Shown here: piece after piece, positions 10,426-22,269 of the stretch | Numbering within the stretch: position 1 is the first letter of the stretch | Layout: each line of letters begins with the position of its first letter | Source: Isoetes taiwanensis | Taxonomy: Eukaryota; Streptophyta; Lycopodiopsida; Isoetales; Isoetaceae | Direction of reading: 5' to 3' | Length of the DNA: 64,000 nucleotides | Assembly (NCBI GenBank): GCA_021234155.1 | Contig: JAJEKV010000046.1 | Location: forward strand, 7,509,012 to 7,573,011 | The notes under the pieces: generated by a model | Told to the model about the DNA's origin: nothing | The model's database searches: none | The model's input: the letters and a program-made list of their open reading frames with translations, nothing else | Position numbers and translations under genes: made by a program

Positions 10426-12092
10426 GAGTTATTAAGATCCAGGAGAGATCTCGGTAGGACCTCCAAGATGTTGACCCTCCAAGATGGTGATCAGTCTTTT
10501 CAAGATAAGACAGGCCACAACATGCAAAAGAATCAAATACTCATACCTTCCCAATTCTGGATTTAGGTAGTAGTGGCTCCAAGATTATTGTTGTAAGAAC
10601 TTGACCTTTTTCTTTGGTGCGAGTGCTTTCGGACTTCTGAGAGAAAAAGTTCTTTGAGATGCAATGGTGAAATTGGATACAAATGGCTTTATAACTTTAA
10701 ATACAAATAGCTTTTTTGGGTTTTTTCAAAGCACACAGGTGCTAGACATTATGAATATGAAGTGCAACTCCATGGTGAAGCAATATATGCAAGAAAATAT
10801 GATTTTTTATTTTTTTGAATGAGGAAAATTGGTAGAAATTGTATCAGAGGGAACGTTTGAGAAAGTAATCGATGCAAATTGGTATTTCAAGTCATAAACA
10901 TCACAGGGCTATATCAGAAATTAATTCAGTACTTCCTAAACACAGCTTTTCACATTGTCAAAATAATGATGAAGAATTTTTCCCAAGTGGAATGATTTTC
11001 CAATTGAGGGAGTGCACAGGGAACTAAGGGATGCTCGGATCTGCTTCTTGCTTGCTCTGAAACTTCCTTGATCACTTCTGGGCCTTCAAAAATTTTGTGT
11101 CGATCACCCTGGGATTTATTTCAAATTTTAATGGATCCAGAATCTTAGGCCTTAATTATGGGTTTGTTGGGTAGCTGAGAAGTGGGAAACAAGGATTCGG
11201 GAGGAATTGAAGCAGTAATGGAGGAATCTGGCCAATTCGAACGATTTTTCTAATTTTAGGATTCTTCGAGGGAATCTCGCGAGCATCTTTTGAGTATCTT
11301 TCAAGATTTTGGGCTTTTAAAAATTCAATTTTCAAAGGTTTAACAAAAAAATCAAACCTTTGAATTTTTGGAACCTTAGAAATCTTTTGGAGATGCTTTC
11401 CAAGAATTGGGGGGCATATCTGACTTTGTCACATGGCATGGAGCATCTTTGAGGGATCTAAAGTGATACCCTAATCATTCCCCTAGAATTCTAATATTCC
11501 ATGGTAGGGATTATTTTTTCAAAAATAAAGGCCAAATATTTCAAGGTTATGGAAATGAAATGGATGAAATGGCTCAACCACATAACCCTAAGTTTTGATT
11601 TTGAACTAGGAAAATATAATTGAAAAAAATGGTCAAAGTCGTGTTTTTATGGCAAGACAAAGGAAATGTGACGGAAATATGAGATGGGGATGGTCTTATG
11701 GCAAGATAAGGGAGAAAGAGGTGATGAATCAAGGCAAAAAATAGAGCAAAGTGTAGAAAGGTGGAGATGGGAATAAATTAAGGCCAAAAATTCTAGATCA
11801 CCATGGGGGTCTTCAAATCTTCCAATCTTCATTACCCAAAAGTCTTCTAGCTATGTAAGACCCAAATTTGACTTTGAAAAAGAGTACCTTGTGGTTGACT
11901 TTGGTGATATATCTTGTGACTTGACTTGCATAACCATTTGATTACTACTTTTCTCATTTTTTGGTGATGAAGGTCTTCCAAACTTCTAAGCATGATATCT
12001 TCCAATCTTCGAACAAGTGTCTTCCAATCTTCATATAGCTTTGACTTAATGATGTCCATAGGAGTTGACTTTGCAAATGTTGGCATCTAGGT
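10426..12092. other. Non-coding DNA upstream of the dual-RNH element's gag
   Basis: This probably contains the leader and possibly part of the 5' LTR of the 6.8-10.4 kb element on the minus strand, but no repeated LTR partner and no initiator-Met primer site are visible. It is AT-rich with no recognised gene. Similarity to gag resumes at 12118. Confidence 0.35.
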
Positions 12093-12117
12093 ATGATGTG
12101 GTTGCCATGTTGCCCTT

Positions 12118-12440
12118 TGGGGGCCTTTTCAACAGCAGTTGGTGGAGGTAATGTCCTGGCATCTCTGGCAACTGGCTCACTAGACTCAACTTGCTTATTG
12201 GTATCATTCATGCTTCTGGTGTGCACCACCATGATCTCTTCTACTTTAGGGACCTCTCTTGCTTGTACAAACCTTATAGAGGTACTTGGTTCAGTAAATC
12301 TCACAGCCAGATTTGATTCTGGTTTCTTTTCCTTTTCCTGTTTTGCAACATATTCTTTAACAGAGCATTTGAGGTCAGTATGGCCTATGTCTTTACAAAA
12401 AGCACAAACAGGACATTCTCTTCCAAAGTATGGCCTGGCA
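12118..12440 (-). pseudogene. Second gag 3' fragment of the dual-RNH element family
   Basis: This repeats 9195-9480 closely (ARTLPPPTAVEK, HTRSMNDTNKQVESSE, CAFCKDIGHTDLKC). It has one good knuckle and an additional 19-bp insertion next to QAREVPKVEEI. Here the knuckle reads FGRECPVCAFCK without the stop seen in the other copy. Upstream (12441-12556) the reading frame runs into unrelated text, MSVGPPSFEHSVYMPFKSAA, so this fragment is fused to foreign DNA. Confidence 0.7.
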
Positions 12441-12931
12441 CTAGAAATCACAAAGGCAGGGGTTGCCCGGGGCTTACAATATCTTGTAAATGATAAGGCG
12501 GCGGACTTAAATGGCATGTAAACAGAGTGCTCAAATGAAGGAGGACCCACCGACAATGCCCTTCCTCACTATATTATTCAATGAATGTTACAAGAAGGCT
12601 TTCCCCACAATGGACCATTAGTAAGGTTATTCACATCTACAATGCATGGACCCACATTGCTCAACCAATTATCGCGACAATCATGGTTGCTTCGCTATTT
12701 GCAAAACTACTTGTCGGCATTCTCGAGCAACAGTTAACGATGTTGGCGGAGGAAGCAGAGAGGTATGGACACTCACAAAACAGTGATTCAGGTCCCAACA
12801 CTCTACCATTGATCATATCTAATAAGATAAAGTTAAAGATAAACTTTTTATTGTCCATGAGAACCCAGTCAGGTTATGGGACCCAAACAAAAAGGGGAGC
12901 ATAAGCCCAAACCAAAACTGGGGGACAAACC
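12441..12931. other. Unassigned segment between gag scrap and solo LTR
   Basis: The plus strand has a 107-codon open frame (12581-12904) with a hydrophobic stretch (AQPIIATIMVASLFAKLLVG) followed by a helical polar stretch (LEQQLTMLAEEAERYGHS). I cannot assign it; it may be a captured exon. Confidence 0.25.
12927..12931 (+). repeat. Target-site duplication AAACC (left of solo LTR)
   Basis: The pentamer aaacc directly precedes the solo LTR and is repeated at 14601-14605 directly after it, as expected for gypsy integrase. Confidence 0.75.
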
Positions 12932-14600
12932 TGTGACGTCCCCTACTCGTATACGATGCCCGCACCGTATACAAACAGGAGTTCATCCCCCATACCAGCT
13001 CCCACAGCGTCTGGGGCCCTCCACAATCACTGCACCCGTAACGAGTCCCAGTGGGAAGAGTGAAGGGGTCATTCTACCTTGTCTCCCTCAGGGCCTACCT
13101 AGCTGCGGAAGCATAAACACACATGTCAGTAGTACATACATCAACGTCATATGACCATCACGAAGGATGGTCTCCCACATATCTGCATAGACAAAGATCA
13201 GCACAACACATAGGAAATCCTACCCAAGGCTCAGACACAGGGATGGACTGACAAGCTTGGGTCTCCAGAGGTCATTGCAGACAGAATTCATGGCAATGGA
13301 TTTGGCTGGCATAAGAACATGGCATTGGGTTGTCCACTCCATCCGCCCATACGTGCACACTTTGGCAAGAGTAGGTGAAGAGTGGGACGGACTGGCGTAG
13401 CCCGCCGGATGCATAGCCAAAAGGGCTATTCACGGGTTTCATCTTCCCGGTTCGATGGGGCAGGAAGAGATCACTCCCTCCAGAGATCTACATGCTGACT
13501 CAAGGTGACTAGAGGGCCACTGCCCGTATTCGACTGAACCCACTGGAAAGTGTACACCACTTCACGGGTGTCGAGTCCATGCCTCACCCGCACTCAGTGG
13601 TGAGCCATCAGACCTAGTCACAATGATCCCCGGTAGGCCTTACACACCAGAGGGATCGTTCAAGAGTCAGAACATGAACCTCCTTCTTAGCCAGTCTGGC
13701 CCCTTCACCCACAACCAGGTGTGGTTCTTGTACACAGGCCGAATCTATATGGTGCTAGAGAGGCTAATCTAGGAGCATCTACTACCAAGCTTTATGTCTC
13801 TACCCCCCTTCCCAATACAAGGAGTTCATAGAGATACATCATCCATATACATCACAGAAGAACTAAAGAACAAGATCTAATCTACATCATAGAGTTAGGT
13901 TCTTTAGTTAGAGTCTGGTATCTAGAGATCTAGAAGGCTGCTATGGGCAATTTAATAGGCTAAACCTACTGGTTCGATGACTAAAAGAGGGTTTAAGCTA
14001 TTAAATTGCCTAAATACCTGATCCTTGAGTTCCTCCTCCTGACCTGAGTTCGACCATCCTGCTGAAATGCTCGAACCAAGGGAAACTAATGGTGCAATTC
14101 TCTCAGGCAGAGTCTGGGATGCGGTTTTGGCTCTTGAGGCAGCCAAAACAGAGCTCTAAAACCCTAGAAACGAAAATGGGCAAGTTAGGGCTCTCCACCT
14201 TAAATAGACAAGGGGGTTGGGCTAGGGTTTCCAATTATCCCCTTTGGGCATGTGGGATAATTGGGAATGGGCCCACTTGCCATTAATGACTATGTGGCAA
14301 AAAGTGCCCACATGGGAAGGTGTGCCCACATTAATGTGCATATTGGCAAATGTGCACATTAATTGCACACTTGGGTATGGCCCACTTGGCACCAAGTGTC
14401 CACATGGGAAAATGTGCACCTAGATAAATGTGCACATGGTTAAATGTGCACATTAATTAATGCACACTCCTTGCGAGTTGCCCCCTAGGGGCTACCCACT
14501 TGGCTACACGTCGGCGTACACGTCAGTCGGGATGGCGTGTACGCGTGACGAGGCAGTACAGTATACGTCCTGGGACCGTATACTGTGCTGGAACGTCACA
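12932..14600 (-). mobile_element. Solo LTR with 5-bp target-site duplication AAACC
   Basis: This 1669-bp LTR runs on the minus strand from TGTGACGTTCCAGCACAG (at 14600) to the end at 12932 (tgtgacgtcccctactc on the plus strand). It is the same family as the LTRs at 44168 and 53988. It is flanked by aaacc at 12927-12931 and 14601-14605. Neither a primer-binding site nor a polypurine tract adjoins it, so it is a solo LTR left by LTR-LTR recombination. Confidence 0.85.
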
Positions 14601-14605
14601 AAACC

Positions 14606-15080
14606 CCATCATCAGAACGGAAGGGGGGAACTAATCCCCATCACAAAATAAACAGACATTTAAATTTCAATTTTTTACAATGAGAATTAGTTGGGGAAGA
14701 CGGTGACCTAGCAAACACACTAATGAGTAATGATATGCATTTGCACCACTAAAAGAATCTTTTAAAGATTCCCTAAAAAAACTTAAATTTTGCCACTTTT
14801 TAGAAGGGGGGGTCAGTTTGAAAAATGGCTCTCAATTTATAATTGCATGACCCATGACCCATTTTAGGGCTCAAAATTAAGGAAAATCTTTTGTTTTGTT
14901 AATTTTACACCCCCAAACTAGATGTAAAATTAGAATCGCAATTAGGTGGATTTGGGACAAACTTGGAAATAGAAAAAATTGAAAAACCACTAGAATCTTG
15001 ACCAAAATTAAATGTTAAAATATGCAAATCTTAGCGTATCCATTTGTTATTACTATAACAGAACCACAAGATGCTATGCA
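14606..15080. other. Non-coding DNA with no recognised feature
   Basis: AT-rich DNA. I see no open frame, repeat or RNA gene here. Confidence 0.3.
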
Positions 15081-15570
15081 CATATGTAGCAAAATAACAG
15101 GGGGTTCCAGGGGGATTTGATATAGATGTAAAAATAACAATTATTGAAACCATAGACCATATATCCCTAAAACAATTGAATAAGTTGTTATAAAAAAACA
15201 TAGATTCAAAATAAAAAATAATCACATTAGCTCACTAGGTATATTGATTAAAGTAGTCTTATTAGGACATTGAGTTATTTTGGTAGAGGTTCGAGCCCCC
15301 GTATTTCATATTCTAAAATCTTAGACAAAGGCATATAGAGGTTCGATATTCCCTCAAAACTTTAGGGGAAATCGTATTTCATATTTTAAAATCATAGGCG
15401 CCTCCAATCATAAATGACTATAAGCGAAACGAGAGGTGCCAAGAGGCCCCAACATACGATCTGGGTCGTAGGATCGACGAATCCGACGACTGTGGTAGTC
15501 CAAGGTGCACCTTGTTTAGAATAGAATAGAATAGAATAGAATAGAATAGAATAGAATAGAATAGAATAGA
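15081..15570 (+). repeat. tRNA-like SINE unit with (TAGAA)n tail, copy 1
   Basis: Within the unit, ttagctcactagg (about 15227-15239) resembles a pol III A box and ggttcgagcccccg (about 15287) contains a perfect B box (GTTCGAGCC), about 58 nt apart. A ~230-nt body follows, and the copy ends in an (AATAG)n array (15521-15570). A conserved 120-nt block (gggggttccagggggatttg) lies in front. The same unit recurs at 17929-18347 and 18348-18793 without the pentamer array. No acceptor stem is visible, so this is not a functional tRNA gene. Confidence 0.5.
15521..15570 (+). repeat. (TAGAA)n pentanucleotide microsatellite
   Basis: About ten tandem copies of agaat follow the SINE-like body directly, in the position of a SINE tail. 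The array ends where repeat X1 begins (agaatagacattattgtccc). Confidence 0.9.
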
Positions 15571-16716
15571 CATTATTGTCCCTTGTGCCCTGAGGCCACT
15601 GGACTTATGTAGCATGGGCGAGCTCCCTAAAGGGTGCTACTAGCACATCACGCTGGTTTATTGTAGCCTTTTCTGAAGGCTTTTCTTGGTTTCTTCTAGT
15701 ACCGGCACCCCGCTTATATTTTGGCTTCGTGGCCATGCGAGAATGCTTCGCTATTAACAGCTTTGAGCTGTACACATTGTGGATTCCATTGTCCCACCTT
15801 TAATAGTGGGTCAAATTGTGAACCCTCAGCTTTTGGTGCACCAGATTTCTTATGTGGAAATAGAACACCAGCCGGCGGGTTGTACCCGCTCTATCTTGGT
15901 AGTCAGTCGGAGGTTTCTCATTGTCCCGACACTTAGCTCCTTTCCTTTTTCTACAATTATTATGCATAGTCTTGGTGCCCAATAGTGGTGCCCAGCGGCA
16001 ATAAACTCGCACTGACCTGGGCTACATTAGTGACGCCGATTACTATCAGGATTAAAAAACCTCGCCCCAAAGGATTTTCGAGGAAAAACCTTAATAGTAA
16101 TGGGCTCACTAATGCACAGTATTATTATCAGATCCTTTTCTGTCATTCTGGATTTTGGATTTTTTCCGCTGCCACATCCTTTTTCCATCGTGTGGATTTT
16201 GGATTCTCCGCTGCCATTCATCCTTTTTCCATCATTCTGGATTTTGGATTTTTCCATCTGCTGCTCTTCCAAAATCTGCCATAGCTATCATGTTTTTCTC
16301 CTTCTGTATTGTTGCTTTGAAGAGCTTCCTGCAAGAAGCCTAAGATCGTTGCAGAAGCCGATGGATGCCTTTATGGATTTTTCTACTAATTGTCTAAATG
16401 TCCAATTCATCCACAACACAGATGAGCATTATTGTTAGGCTGCAAAAACCCTAAACTAAACTGATTAGAACTGATTAAAGCTCCATTCCGGAGCTATGAA
16501 TATGTAGTGATTACTGGCAACATAACATCACGCATCCAAAGGTCCGTGTTTATAACCCATCTTGAAATATTCTAACTACACTATGTTAGCACAACCCACC
16601 AGCTTATGTAGTCACTGCCTTATAGTTCAGATTTATATTAGTATAAAGCGTCTAAAGAACCTTCCTAATTTCATACATAACATGCATATACTATGCTGAT
16701 AAAACTGATGCATGGT
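15561..16716 (+). repeat. Repeat X, copy 1
   Basis: This 1.15-kb sequence is nearly identical to 16803-17928. It starts agaatagacattattgtccc and ends at tgataaaactgatgcatgg. Three versions of a ~52-bp minisatellite (tttttccatc...attttggatt) occur at 16140-16262, one more than in copy 2. There is no gene and no LTR signature; tggtgcccaatagtggtgcc is the only primer-site-like text. Confidence 0.85.
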
Positions 16717-16802
16717 GGTTCCAGGGGGATTTGATATAGATGGAAAAATAACAATTCATAGACCATATATCCCTAAAACAATTGAATAAGTTGTTATAAA
16801 AA
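16717..16802 (+). repeat. Partial SINE-like unit between the two X repeats
   Basis: The segment ggttccagggggatttgata ... aataagttgttataaaa matches the head of the SINE-like unit but is cut short and joins repeat X2 at agaatagac. It marks the junction of a tandem duplication. Confidence 0.75.
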
Positions 16803-17928
16803 GAATAGACATTATTGTCCCTTGTGCCCTGAGGCCACTGGACTTATGTAGCATGGGCGAGCTCCCTAAAGGGTGCTACTAGCACATCACGCTGGTTTAT
16901 TGTAGCCTTTTCTGAAGGCTTTTCTTGGTTTCTTCTAGTACCGGCACCCCGCTTATATTTTGGCTTCGTGGCCATGCGAGAATGCTTCGCTATTAACAGC
17001 TTTGAGCTGTACACATTGTGGATTCCATTGTCCCACCTTTAATAGTGGGTCAAATTGTGAACCCTCAGCTTTTGGTGCACCAGAACTCTTATGTGGAAAT
17101 AGAACACCAGCCGGCGGGTTGTACCCGCTCTATCTTGGTAGTCAGTCGGAGGTTTCTCACTGTCCCGACACTTAGCTCCTTTCCTTTTTCTACAATTATT
17201 GTGCATAGTCTTGGTGCCCAATAGTGGTGCCCAGCGGCAATAAACTCGCACTGACCTGGGCTACATTAGTGACGCCGATTACTATCAGGATTAAAAAACC
17301 TCGCCCCAAAGGGTTTTCGAGGAAAAACCTTAATAGTAATGGGCTCACTAATGCACAGTATTATTATCAGATCCTTTTCTGTCATTCTGGTCCTTTTTCC
17401 ATCGTGTGGATTTTGGATTCTCCGCTGCCATTCATCCTTTTTCCATCATTCTGGATTTTGGATTTTTCCATTTGCTGCTCTTCCAAAATCTGCCATAGCT
17501 ATCATGTTTTTCTCCTTCTGTATTGTTGCTTTGAAGAGCTTCCTGCAAGAAGCCTAAGATCGTTGCAGAAGCCGATGGATGCCTTTATGGATTTTTCTAC
17601 TAATTGTCTAAATGTCCAATTCATCCACAACACAGATGAGCATTATTGTTAGGCTGCAAAAACCCTAAACTAAACTGATTAGAACTGATTAAAGCTCCAT
17701 TCCGGAGCTATGAATATGTAGTGATTACTGGCAACATAACATCACGCATCCAAAGGTCCGTGTTTATAACCCATCTTGAAATATTCTAACTACACTATGT
17801 TAGCACAATCCACCAGCTTATGTAGTCACTGCCTAATAGTTCAGATTTATATTAGTATAAAGCGTCTAAAGAACCTTCCTAATTTCATACATAACATGCA
17901 TATATTATGCTGATAAAACTGATGCATG
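16803..17928 (+). repeat. Repeat X, copy 2
   Basis: Near-identical to 15561-16716, with a few substitutions and loss of one ~30-bp minisatellite unit at about 17390. The high identity indicates recent duplication. Confidence 0.85.
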
Positions 17929-18347
17929 GGAGTTCCAGGGGGATTTGATATAGATGGAAAAATAACAATTCCTGAAACCATAGACCATATATCCCTAAAA
18001 CAATTGAATAAGTTGTTATAAAAAAAAACATAGGTTCAAAATAAAAAATAATCACATTAGATCACTAGGTATATTGGTTAAAGTAGTCTTATTAGGACAT
18101 TGAGTTATTTTGGTAGATGTTTGAGCCCCCGTATTCATATTCTAAAATCTTAGGCAAAGGCATATAGAGGTTCGATATTCCCTCAAAACTTTAGGCGAAA
18201 TCGTATTTCATATTTTAAAATCATCGGCTCCTCCAATCATAAATGACTATGTTTAAACGAGAGGTGCCAAGAGGCCCATCATACGATCTGGGTCGTAGGA
18301 TCGACGAATCCGACGACTGTGGTAGTCCAAGGTGCACCTCGTTTAGA
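17929..18347 (+). repeat. tRNA-like SINE unit, copy 2
   Basis: It carries the head block, the A-box-like tagatcactagg and a degraded B box (gatgtttgagcccccg instead of ggttcgagccccc), then the same body through cacctcgtttagaata. It is directly followed by copy 3, so the units are in tandem. Confidence 0.65.
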
Positions 18348-18793
18348 ATATGTAGCAAAATAATAGGGGGTTCCAGGGGGATTTGATATGGATGTAAAAA
18401 TAACAATTCCTGAAACCATAAACCATATATCCCTAAAACAATTGAATAAGTTTTTATAAAAAAAACATAGATTCAAAATAAAAAATAACCACATTAGCTC
18501 ACTATATATATTTGTTAAAGTACCCTTATAAGGACATTGAGTTATTTTGGTAGAGGTTCGAGCCCCCGTATTTCATATTTTAAAATCTTAGGCAAAGGCG
18601 TATAGAGGTTCGATATTCCCTCAAAACTTTAGGCGAAATCGTATTTCATATTTCAAAATCATAGGCGCCTCCAACCATAAATGACTATAAGCGAAACGAG
18701 AGGTGCCCAGAGGCCCCAACATACGATCTCGGGTCATAAGATCGGCCGAATCCGAATGACCATTGTGATAGTCCAGGGTGCACCTCGTTTATA
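18348..18793 (+). repeat. tRNA-like SINE unit, copy 3
   Basis: It starts tatgtagcaaaataataggg, carries ttagctcactata (A-box-like) and a perfect B box ggttcgagccccc at about 18556, and ends at cacctcgtttataatatgta. The body has more substitutions than in copies 1 and 2. Confidence 0.65.
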
Positions 18794-19474
18794 ATATGTA
18801 GCAAACGACAAAGTTACAAGACACAACTAACAATTGCATTTTGTGCTTCCTTATCAAAGCATTCCATGGGCACAACCGGTTGAAAGTAAACAAAAAGATG
18901 GAAAAAGCCATGTATGCATAACACATTGACTCTAAAAAGGGTATGTGAAAAATATCATGATGCTATGCGCATATAGCACCTCAACTATAAAAAATGGTGT
19001 GCGATGAAAATATCACGAGGCTATGCACACATATCACCTCGACTAACGAAATTGCATGTGATCTACAACATTATAGTCTTGAAACGCGTAATTTCAAGAT
19101 TTCTTTGGATGAAGACGTGGGCTCAAAACACATTCATCTCCCACTCATCCATCACAAGAAGGTGCCACTAAGATAGCTACCCCAACTTAATAAAAAGATT
19201 GACAAACAGGGCACCGAAATTGGAGCTCCTGGCTATGCATGGAAAGCTCCAGTTGTTTTGCAAAGAACTGGAACTTTATTATTGCCAGTTGGTTTGTATC
19301 GATTTTTTTTTATTTTTTTATTTTTTGATTTGTTATGGGATGTGTGCTATAATTAATGGTTTATATGTCATTTATAAACTTGATTTTTGATTTTTTTCAT
19401 ACAAAATAAAAAAATATCTCCCATAACACACCAAAACAAAAAATTTCAACTTAAAAAAAAAAAAGGATAAACTA
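18794..19474. other. Non-coding DNA with no recognised feature
   Basis: AT-rich sequence with short inexact repeats (atgctatgcgcatatagcac / ggctatgcacacatatcacc). No gene or element is recognised. Confidence 0.3.
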
Positions 19475-21051
19475 TGTGACGTCCCCTACTCGTATACGAT
19501 GCACCCACCGTATACAAACAGGAGTTCATCCTCCATACCAGCTCCATGCTAATACAGGGCCCTCCACATATCTTTGCAAACCGTAATGAGTTCCAGTGGA
19601 AAGAGTGAAGGGGTCATTTTACCCAGATCTCCCCTCGGGGCCTACCTAGTCTGCGAAGCGTAAACATACATGTCAGTATACAATATCATCACATATCCAC
19701 CTCGAAGGGTGGTACGTCAACATCTGCATAGACAAAGATCAACACAATACATATGGGAATTCCTAGACTCGAAGAGATGACTAACGGCTTGGGTCTCCAG
19801 AGTTCATTGCGCATGCAATTCATGGCAATAGGTTTTTGGCATAAGAACATGGCTTAGGGTTGTCCACTCCATCCGCCCCTCCCCGTGCACACTTTGCGAG
19901 TAGGCTGAAAAGTGTTGGGACTCTTGGATCAGCCCCACGGATGCATAGCCAAAGGGGGCTATTCCGGGTTGCATCTCCCGGTTAAGATGGATGCGGTAGG
20001 GATCTCTCCTCCGTGAGATCTACATGCTGACTCAAGGTGACTAGAGGGCCACTGCCCTTATTCGACTTGAACCCACTGGAGAGTGACGCATCACTCCACA
20101 GGTGTCGAGACCATGCCTTGCCCACACGCAGTGGCAAGCCATTAGACCTAGTCCACAATGATCCCCGGTAGACTTTACACACCAGAGGGATCGTTCAAGA
20201 GTCAGAACACGAACCTCTTTATAAGCCCCGCCCCTTCACCCACAACCAAGTGTGGCTCCTGTGCACAGGCCGAAACTACAGTGTGCTAGAGAGGCTAACC
20301 TAGGAGCATCTACTACCAAGCTTTAGGGCCTCTACCCCCCTTCCCAATACAAGGAGTTCACAGAGGTACATCATCCATATACATCACAGAAGAACTAAAG
20401 AACTAGATCTAATCTATATCATAGAGTTAAGTTCTTTAGTTAGAGTCTGGTATCTGGGGATCTAAGTGGGCAGCTATGGGCAATTTAATAGGCTAAACCT
20501 CTTGATTCAATGACTGGAAGGCGGTTTAGGCTATTAAATTGACTAAATACTGATCCTTGGCTCGCCCTCCTGCCACTTACGAAACTCGACCATCCCGCTA
20601 AACTGCTTGAAGATGGAACCAACAAGGAAAACTAATGGTGCAATTAAGCTGCGGGCCAGTGCTGAGAGGTTTGACTTTGGAGCAAGCAAAACAGAGCTAT
20701 AAAACCCTATGGACTAAAAATGGCAAGTTAGGGTTTCTCCTACCTAAATAGACAAGGGGTTAGGGCTAGGGTTTCCAATTATCCCTTTAAGCATGTGGGA
20801 TAATTGGGTATGGCCCATTTGCCTTTAATGGCTAGGTGGCATAAAGGTGTCCACATGGGAAAATGTGCACCTAGATAAATGTGCACATTGGTAGATGTGC
20901 ACATTAATAAATGCACATACCTTGCAAGTTGCCCCCTAGGGGCTACCCGCCTGGCTACACGTCGGCGTACACGTCAGTCGGGGTGGCGTGTGACGCGTGG
21001 CAGCGATACAAGATACTCGCCCTAGGACCGATATCGTGCCGTAACATCACA
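19475..21051 (-). repeat. 3' LTR of the truncated chromovirus
   Basis: It reads tgtgacgtcccctactcg at 19475 and ends atcaca at 21051, giving TG...CA ends on the minus strand, 1577 bp. It shares most of its length with 12932-14600 but is shorter in the TGTGCACA-rich part. Confidence 0.85.
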
Positions 21052-21107
21052 TTCTCCCCACCTTGAAATGATGTTGTCCGCAGCATCATGGGTCTCTCCA
21101 CCTTGGA
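21052..21107 (-). promoter_or_regulatory. Duplicated polypurine tract beside the LTR
   Basis: On the minus strand, AAGGTGGGGAGAA directly adjoins the LTR (21052-21064), and a second aaggtggagagac lies about 35 nt further inside (21094-21107). The tract adjoining the LTR is the expected plus-strand primer site. The 30-43 kb and 44-56 kb elements have the same two-tract layout. Confidence 0.65.
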
Positions 21108-21939
21108 ATCCTCCTAACCTACAATCAACCTGATGCATACAATATACTACTATAATACTTGCACATTTATTAAGATTACCTTAAGGTAATATTTTTAGAA
21201 CATTATTACGCCATTATCTTATGAAATAACTTATCAATTCGTAACATCATTAAAACAAGTTACTCAATAGTTTCACTTATCATGACATTTTAGTTTATCA
21301 AAATTTTAATATTTCATATATATAATTATTCTTCGAGGTACTCTTCATTCCTTGCAACACATTCCAACAAAATTTGTGTTGCAAGTCTTCGTAGCTCGAC
21401 CTCCTTGCCCTCCGGAGCGCTCTATTGGCCTGCAGGTCGACACTACGTTAGTACCGTTTTAATTATTAATAAAAATTTTGGTTATATGGTGACCACCCCA
21501 CCTATCTACATGAATGCATGGCTAATCTCCCGTAGGAAGAGGATGCTTCTTCCATCGGGTCGGAGTGGAGACAGCCCTATAATGCCTATATGGCGCTCAT
21601 GCCTACACCTTTAGTTGCCCGGGTGGAGGATAGGGTCCTTCAGGTATATGGGGCGTGAAGGATAGGGTCCTCCCCGTAGGCATTGACTAGAGGTGCTTTT
21701 CCTATCAATGCATTCCTCCTGAATGACCTCTTTTCTCGAGGTCGCCTACTTGGGTGGGGATGGTAGACTTTCTAATCTACCTTCCACTCATCCAAGCGGA
21801 ACCGCGGTCATGCCTACATTGACATTACACCACGTCCTAGAGATCACCGTAGTGGTCCCATCATCGGTAACAACGCATGCAACCCATACCTAGCATAGGT
21901 TGCATGCGCAGATTAATCTTAACTACACATAGAATTAAT

Positions 21940-22265
21940 CTACACAAATCGACATGCCTGAGCCGATTTCTTCGGAGATGACCTTGTCGTCCCATTGCTC
22001 CATAAACTGTGGGTACTGTTTTAATAGATCCTTCTTGAGTACCCACGTCGCATCTTCAGTGTTTCCATTTAACCAAATATTGGAGAAACTCTGATCTCCT
22101 TGTTTTCTTGAAGGCTTTATCAAGAATCAATTCTGGAACTATTTCCAGCTGCTCCTCCGTCATTTCCAACAACGTTGGAGTATCCAAGACTTCGTCTGGA
22201 TTTGGGGTATGCTTCTTCAACAAACTCACGTGGAAGACTTTATGAATCTTTAGGTGTGCTGGCAA
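21940..22265 (-). pseudogene. Integrase C-terminus with chromodomain
   Basis: The chromodomain targets chromoviral integrase to chromatin. HVSLLKKHTPNPDEVLDTPT leads into the aromatic and acidic core ILDKAFKKTRRSEFLQYLVKWKH, a frame change, then EDATWVLKKDLLKQYPQF, which matches the YLVKW...TWE pattern. It is near-identical to 40384-40640 in the plus-strand element, where the same region is uninterrupted. Confidence 0.85.
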
Positions 22266-22269
22266 GTCT

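Noticed and set aside
13220-13420. Coding frames inside the LTRs (several of 60-100 codons)
   Set aside because: They change frame or vanish between LTR copies and contain no recognised motif.
15227-15300. A nuclear tRNA gene
   Set aside because: A and B boxes are visible, but no acceptor or anticodon stem can be folded and the unit continues into a repeated body.
15561-16716. Hammerhead-ribozyme retrozyme in repeat X
   Set aside because: I looked for the ctgatga...gaaa core and did not find it.
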